64,000 nt of DNA, taken from NCBI GenBank assembly GCA_964035545.1, contig OZ037766.1:2476501-2540500 (forward strand). The letters run 5' to 3'. The notes beneath the pieces were generated by a model. It had not been told where the DNA came from. It saw nothing but the letters and a program-made list of their open reading frames with translations, and did no database searches. Of this stretch, positions 59,601 to 64,000 are shown piece by piece; the first letter of the stretch is position 1, and each line of letters starts with the position of its first letter. Both the position numbers and the translations under genes were made by a program. The stretch comes from Bugula neritina. Taxonomy: Eukaryota; Bryozoa; Gymnolaemata; Cheilostomatida; Bugulidae.

Positions 59601-62525
59601 CATGAACTACTTCCAAGTTGGACCAGCGAATATCTCCAAGTTTGTCACTCTCGAGTTACTGAATGTAAGAGTTACTCACACATTATATTGTGGTTAAGTT
59701 TTAGTCTGGACATGGTTGAGTGTCAGAACACTCTTTGTATTCCTCGAGATTAGTTTTATTCAACCTTTATTAATAATAGCTGAGTATATTTACTAGTTGT
59801 GTTTTCTTTAGTCTGAATTTCACTTGTTTGCAGGCAATAATGGAAGAGCCATGCTTTGATATCCTTCGTACAAAAGAGCAGCTGGGATATTCTGTCTTCT
59901 CGGACATGAAGAACACAAGCGGAATCATAGGACTGGCCGTTACAGTGTCTACTCAGGCATCCAAGTTCAGGTAGGTTCACCTGTAGGCAGCGTTTAGAGT
60001 TCACCTAGTTAGGCAGCATTTAGAGTTCACCTAGTTAGGCAGCGTTTAGAGTTCATCTAGTTAGGCAGCGTTTAGAGTTCACCTGGAGGCAGCGTTTAGA
60101 GTTCACCTAGTTAGGCAGCGTTTAGAGTTCACCTGGAGGCAGCGTTTTATAATGTCAATGTTTAGAGTGCTGTGGGCACTTGTGTAATGCTACAGTCACT
60201 CTGAGCTAATGCTGTGATACTAGAAACTAGATTGTGCACTACAGGATAATTCTTCGTGTATACTTATATCTGTACGACTAATTATCAACATTAGAGTTGT
60301 CTCTCCAGTTTGTGAAATCTCCTTTTAGACTATTAGATGTTTTAATTGTCTTTGTGCTAAAGTTCAGCACATTTAAGAGAAATAATGTGAAAGTTGAAAA
60401 AATTCATTGCTACTCACGCATGAGTAGAGCTAACGGGTGGGTTGTAGGGCACCCGCAATAAATTAATTTGGCGGATTTATGTTTATATTGGTTATCTGAG
60501 ACTCAGTTTGCTGTGCAGCACCGCAGTAATTAGATTCTATTGGCCAGTAAGCAGTGTTTAGTATCTGACCTTCACCTTGTACATTGCCATTTAAAGTTGT
60601 AATCTTTTAGCTAATACTACATTTTAGACAAGAAAGAATGTTATAATGATTTTTACAGGCAAAATAGACTGTGTGCTAGCAGAAGGCCTGTAACTTGGTT
60701 ATAGTGCTAGAGAGAGACCACAACTCTTGGAAATAGAGAATAATCATGTATGCGGTTATATTATTCAGTGTAAAGTTGGTGGACGAGAAGATCGAGGAGT
60801 TCTTGCTGGAGATGGCAGACCGTCTGGATGACATGGCAGCGAAAGAGTTTAACACTCACAGGAACTCGCTCATCGCTGTCAAACGCTGCGATGACTCGAG
60901 TCTGCAGGAGGCAGCAGACCGTCTGTTCACTGAAATCAGAGACAAGACGTACCTGTTTGATAGACTCGACAAGGAGGTATGAACTTGTACTATGATGTAG
61001 TTATATGTATTATTCTAGTAGGTGTACTGTGACGTAGTTATATACATTATTCTAGTAGGTGTACTATACTTGTGTTACATTCAGAGATATGTTTGTCTGT
61101 GGGTTGAATGGTGACGTTAAAAGCCAACTTCTGTTAAGTATGGTAGGTTTTTGGTAGGTGACAGGTTGTTGAATTTTACTGACCGATAAATCGTGATGTA
61201 CAAATTTGGGTTGTTGAAGTTACTGGTGTGAGAGCATAACTCTAAAGACTGTATTGTGGAAATTGTTGTGATTGAAGTACCACCAATGTTGTCAATGATC
61301 TAAAGTTTAAAATTTTGATGCTAAACTTAGGTTTAGTTGTTTACTTGGCCATGCTTTACTCTGCTGCACTACTCAACACTGCCAAGACAAGATGAAGTAT
61401 ATGTTTCAGGTAGAGGAGCTGGAGAAGCTGGACTTGGAGGAAGTGGTTTCGCTCTTCCACAGCACTCTGGGTACTAGCGAGGCTAATCTACGCAAAAAGT
61501 TGTCTGTTCAGGTAACTTATTCCCCTCCCCACTAGTTTAGAGTAAGTTATTCTCTTTCCCACTAGTGAGAGTAAGTTATTCCCCTCCCCACTAGTGAGGG
61601 TAAGTTATTCCTCTCCCCACTAGTGAGGGTAAGTTATTCTCTTTCCCACTAGTGAGAGTAAGTTATTCCCCTCCCCACTAGTGAGGGTAAGTTATTCCTC
61701 TCCCCACTAGTGAGAGTAAGTTATTCCCCTCCCCACTAGTGAGAGTAAGTTATTCCCCTCCCCGCAGAAAACGTGGTTTTGTTGTGAAATGAATAAACAT
61801 TTTCTGCAAAGGTTTTCTGCTGAGTTAGAAATACTGTAATTTATTATAGGAAGCCAATTATTTTTGTAGAACTGAAATTTAATATTATTTCCAATAATTA
61901 GCGACTATCAGCTATGCCATAGTTTCAGTTACCCTTCTATTTGAACTCTTTGACCCAATAAATATTACTTTTACTATCATCTCTCACTTGCACGTTCTTC
62001 TATAGTCTGAAATCTGTATGCTGTAGGTTGTGGGGTTTGGTGAGAAAGAGACGGGCGTACCTGTAAAGGCTGAGACTTTCTCTACATTCTCTCAGTCTAC
62101 TCCAGTTGATCTGTAAGTATGATACTGTTGTGTTACAGATTTATATCCTCACACTCAATACACGTTTATTAGGCAAGTAGAGCAAATAAAGTATCTTACA
62201 CACTATTCAAGATGCCATAACTCCAAACTCTTAGTGCAGAGTATCCTGTTGGTGTGTCTACAGGTCCCTCTGCCAAGGCCTGGCCACTGACTGTACCGTC
62301 AAGTCCAGCCCTAGTAGTGAGAGCAGTAACTCCTCCGACACCCCCGTCACAGCGCCTCTAGCCGCCACTGCCCCCTTAGCCGCCACTGAAGACACTGAGC
62401 TCTACGACTTCAAGCATCTGGAGATTGAGCCCGCTGTCGATGGCTGCCGCTCTTTCCTAACAGTTGATGACTTGCACAAGTTCAAGTGTGGTTTATCTCT
62501 CCACCCAGTTAGTAAAGTATTATAG
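44624..62525 (+). CDS. NRDC: nardilysin, M16 zinc metallopeptidase
   Basis: 27 exons: 44624-44751, 45272-45377, 45652-45771, 45958-46039, 46202-46302, 46678-46804, 47425-47520, 47967-48089, 48627-48828, 49313-49390, 49595-49715, 49959-50072, 50794-50898, 51386-51518, 51695-51822, 52018-52142, 52620-52703, 52813-52879, 53366-53493, 58502-58661, 59038-59112, 59521-59664, 59834-59970, 60769-60976, 61410-61511, 62027-62112, 62264-62525. These give 3342 nt, 1113 aa. Nardilysin cleaves at dibasic sites and promotes ectodomain shedding. The inverted zinc motif HFLEH is at 141-145, and E222 is the predicted third ligand (E215 and E222 follow at the usual spacing). An acidic insert (79-118, SESETDETADDVSDMEQD) just before the catalytic domain is the mark of nardilysin rather than insulin-degrading enzyme. 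The C-terminal half has CFDILRTKEQLGYSV and TYLFDRLDKE. The tail has a Pro/Ala/Ser-rich insert before the end HPVSKVL. The exon 2 donor (GTCTGT) is weak. Confidence 0.95.
48880..48970 (+). repeat. tandem repeat after NRDC exon 9
   Basis: About four units of TTTACATCTTCTGYAGTTT(T/C)YC, beginning roughly 50 bp after the donor of exon 48627-48828. Units contain pyrimidine-rich CTTCTGCAG, an acceptor-like string. Confidence 0.85.
49450..49615 (+). repeat. tandem copies of an acceptor plus exon start (NRDC exon 11)
   Basis: The block TTACAGATCTTGGGCATTGA plus CTGTAGT occurs three times, with a fourth partial copy at the left. The last copy leads into the real exon at 49595 (KSWALTVVAGN). The two earlier complete copies repeat the AG and the first codons SWALTVVS, then meet a TAG. 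They are decoy 3' splice sites made by duplication of the exon edge. Confidence 0.92.
49840..49970 (+). repeat. tandem copies of an acceptor plus exon start (NRDC exon 12)
   Basis: Five units of about 26 bp, each with (T/G)CAGGTAATAAA. The last one, at 49951-49966, is the true acceptor and start of exon 49959 (VIKIVFEYL). The earlier units repeat the AG and the first three codons, so they too are potential decoy acceptors. Confidence 0.9.
50560..50790 (+). repeat. TATTATATTATATATGAGTATAG-type satellite
   Basis: AT-rich tandem array of roughly 25-30-bp units (AGTATAGTAATATATTATAT), ending near the acceptor of exon 50794. Confidence 0.85.
53516..53624 (+). repeat. 22-bp tandem repeat after NRDC exon 19
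   Basis: Five units of GTTGTCTCCACCTGTAACTT plus GT, starting about 20 bp after the donor of exon 53366-53493. Confidence 0.93.
54006..54154 (+). repeat. left terminal inverted repeat
   Basis: Pairs with 57981-58139. Conserved blocks are TTAGGTTCGCA, GGATAAAGTTTTTTTCTCT, AGGTGGGTGTG and, at the inner end, CAAGATGGCCGCCA. The last block fits the YY1 consensus CAARATGGCNGC, as far as I recall it. Confidence 0.9.
54528..57082 (-). pseudogene. decayed transposon gene with HhH-like and CXC-like regions
   Basis: Minus-strand pieces in consistent order: 57082-56633 (EEDWALHLAMEEEM, SIWSDMTIEVTFVRFGHNKG), 56583-56377, 56355-56080 (VFNTTVYDTEVIYTRA), 55578-55219 (HGLSSKCDTVATMQNIGKG, helix-hairpin-helix-like), and 54731-54528 (CSCGSQQSCKTTSYGC, CTEFCPC). 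The last is a TSO1/CXC-like cysteine cluster. These resemble a large, very common protein family annotated as uncharacterised in cnidarian and mollusc genomes. I recall the pattern, not a name. Stops, frameshifts and an inserted LINE tail show it is dead. A nuclease or transposase role is inference. Confidence 0.55.
55670..56075 (-). pseudogene. LINE reverse transcriptase C-terminal tail
   Basis: Minus strand: around 56040-55990 LYKMAIKTSLMYGYQTWPLT, then MRMLRHIYNIEWEDHITNAY, then KLKVIAIGVRRRPFQWYGDV and KRGRPKKRLMDTVKDDI ending at 55670. This is the standard C-terminal signature of many LINE reverse transcriptases (LLYGSE.W..T, MRMLRW, GHVxRR, GRPKKRW.D.VK.D). It has at least one frameshift and lies inside the older transposon gene. 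Confidence 0.85.
57981..58139 (-). repeat. right terminal inverted repeat
   Basis: Inverted partner of 54006-54154. It also ends internally with the GATGGCCGCCA-type block and externally with TTCTGCCAGACTA. Confidence 0.9.
58399..58455 (+). repeat. short repeat of GGTA(C)AGGTA(G/A)GTGAGAGTTA
   Basis: Two to three units, each with a donor-like GTAGGTGAG or GTAAGTGAG, about 50 bp before the acceptor of NRDC exon 20. Confidence 0.75.
59971..60149 (+). repeat. 24-26-bp minisatellite starting at the exon 23 donor
   Basis: Seven occurrences of GGCAGCGTTTAGAGTTCACC plus TAGTTA or TGGA. The array begins within 20 bp of the donor of exon 59834-59970. Confidence 0.95.
61512..61767 (+). repeat. 29-bp array of GT...AG mini-intron-like units at the exon 25 donor
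   Basis: Nine units of GTAAGTTATTCCCCTCCCCA plus CTAGTGAGA. The first GT (GTAACT) is the actual donor of exon 61410-61511. Each later unit begins with a consensus donor GTAAGT and carries a pyrimidine tract ending in CTAG. The last ends CCCCGCAG. Confidence 0.96.
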
Positions 62526-63836
62526 TCTGGCCAGGTTCTCGGTCTATGGTTTCGTCTAGTCAATGTCTGGAAAATGTGTCATCAAATATCTATTCTATTT
62601 TATGGCTTTGTTGTCATTTTATTGATGGAGTTATTTTTAATGCACGAAAAATTTTGTGTTCAGCTGTTTACTAATAAAAGCCCTACAAGTTCATGCAATA
62701 TGACTAGTTTATTGTCAGTTTGTTATATGCAACTAAGTTGGCAGCATTTTTATTTATCAGTTGGCTTTAATTAGCTGAAACTTGTTATTGTGTATCAGGT
62801 AATATTCTTGACAGGTTTTATCTTACCTCACTTAACTGAATCATTTTAAAAAAGTTGTGATAAGATAACTCTCGGGTTGCATCTATTTACTGTATAATTA
62901 TGCCGAATTGTGGGCCATTTTTGAATTGTTATACTTCTGTTACTCCTGATCTCTTGGTGTAAGAAACCAGAATCTCGAAGCTCCGTTGTAAAGGTCCTGC
63001 TACTAGTTGGGGTAGTCGTAGAACAATTGTGTTCAACAAATGCATCATAAAATGAGAGTTGTCCTTCCTCAGAGCTGACTGCAGCCTAGAAATGTGAAGT
63101 CCCTGTTCAGCATTGCTAACATGATTCATTACACTACATATGAGATTTAGATCTATGCTTGTTTGAACATCTCAGAGCTACATCTTGATGTAAGCTCAAG
63201 GTGCTTTCTAAAAGCATTTCCTGATTTGCTAGGGGTTGTGTTCTCATTCCTTTGAAGCTACATGTACTTATCTTTGAATTAAACGTTATTCAGCAATGTA
63301 ATAATACCTTTATAAGTATTATTATTAAAAGCAACAAATAGAGCATTTACATAAGTTTATATTCAATTATATATTCAATATAGGAGATAAGAAAGTTTTT
63401 TATTTACAGCATTTCATGTGTATTGACATATCATATATTATAGGTATGAGGTATAGGGATTTGTTATAGAGTAGTAATATCAAACTTGGTGCTTCTAAAG
63501 TCTCAGGCATTGTGGATATTATCTACTTGTAAATTGATAACAATTCCAAACAAATTCTTGCAACCAACTAAATATTTTTAAAAGCTTCAAATCGTAATTT
63601 CGTAGCAGTTGTTTCACAGAGCATTAATTTCTTAAGTGAATCTATAATATTTGTCATTTCTTTTTTAGATTTGTTAGTGTGTACTTGTAATTTTATTGAA
63701 ATAAAAAACTGACTCTATTTAATTCCACATGATCACACCTTCCTGTATATCACACTAGTTATTAACTATAGACAGCATTAACTGATGACTCTTCTATACC
63801 GACAGCATGGCTGAACACTAACATCTCCTTCTGCTT
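62526..63836. other. NRDC 3' UTR and intergenic DNA
   Basis: The poly-A signal AATAAA lies at 62673-62678. A 66-codon minus-strand frame at 62929-63129 has no family support. Nothing else is recognised. Confidence 0.6.
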
Positions 63837-63913
63837 TCAGAAAGCATTTCCATTTGCCATCTCCGCTAAAATCATAACAACAGTTTGTTGTAAGGAATCG
63901 TGAGCACAATGTC
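63837..63913 (-). CDS. possible last exon of a minus-strand gene running off the right edge
   Basis: On the minus strand a good acceptor (pyrimidine tract, TTTTTGCAG) at 63914-63922 opens 77 bases. In one phase these read HCAHDSLQQTVVMILAEMAN and then GNAF and a stop at 63837. The helical, repeat-like composition could suit a HEAT/ARM-type protein, but I do not recognise it. The other phase stops after 13 codons. Only RNA or the neighbouring sequence can confirm it. Confidence 0.25.
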
Positions 63914-64000
63914 CTGCAAAAATTATTATTTTACTACTGGCTAAAATACTAAATATTACTGTTGAATTTCTGTTCTAAAAACTAGTTAATATAGTGTTGG

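Noticed and set aside
61512-61767. CRISPR-like regular array
   Set aside because: Units are directly adjacent with no unique spacers, and the host is an animal; it is a minisatellite.
62929-63129. 66-codon minus-strand frame after NRDC
   Set aside because: No acceptor or donor of fitting phase was found linking it to 63837-63913, and no family match; left as unexplained.

Overview
The window is animal nuclear DNA. It is AT-rich, with GT-AG introns of about 100 bp to 5 kb, SINEs, a LINE and LTR fragments. Nearly every long open frame resolves into spliced exons of conserved animal genes. A lophotrochozoan (mollusc-, annelid- or bryozoan-like) fits best, but that is a guess; no rRNA or mitochondrial marker is present to place it.

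Layout. (1) 1-8755 (+): a second, divergent copy of NAT10 (RNA cytidine acetyltransferase), cut by the left edge. (2) 10108-10926 (-) and 12750-13896 (+): two paralogous proteins of about 272-275 aa with an all-helical look and a faint resemblance to domain I of three-domain pore-forming crystal proteins. (3) 15110-15776: LTR and leader fragment of a retrotransposon. (4) 15987-26440 (-): a complete 22-exon NAT10 gene whose 5' half carries several mobile elements. Items 1-4 form a large inverted duplication: NAT10(+) / helical gene(-) || helical gene(+) / NAT10(-), with the axis near 11.8 kb. (5) 26496-27992: a 5'-truncated LINE tail with a restriction-like endonuclease (R4/Dong type), seated exactly inside an AAT microsatellite about 55 bp before the NAT10 start codon. 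(6) 29642-32202 (+): an ARL10-like membrane-anchored small GTPase. (7) 34730-39142 (+): a six-exon, 308-aa basic protein I do not recognise. (8) 39508-43774 (-): TECR (very-long-chain trans-2-enoyl-CoA reductase), nine exons. (9) 44624-62525 (+): nardilysin (NRDC), 27 exons, head-to-head with TECR. Its 5-kb intron 19 contains a 4.1-kb DNA transposon with roughly 150-bp terminal inverted repeats, itself hit by a LINE tail. (10) A possible last exon of another minus-strand gene at the right edge.

The genes are housekeeping genes with separate jobs: ribosome and tRNA acetylation, elongation of very long fatty acids, an M16 metallopeptidase and a GTPase. There is no operon-like cooperation. The most unusual features are the palindromic two-gene duplication, the signs of local sequence exchange between the NAT10 copies, and a repeated pattern in which short tandem repeats arise exactly at exon-intron borders. 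These copy splice donors (NAT10, NRDC intron 25) or splice acceptors plus exon starts (NRDC exons 11 and 12).

Exon borders were read by eye from GT/AG sites, phase and recalled family sequence. Each spliced frame listed was summed and divides by three.
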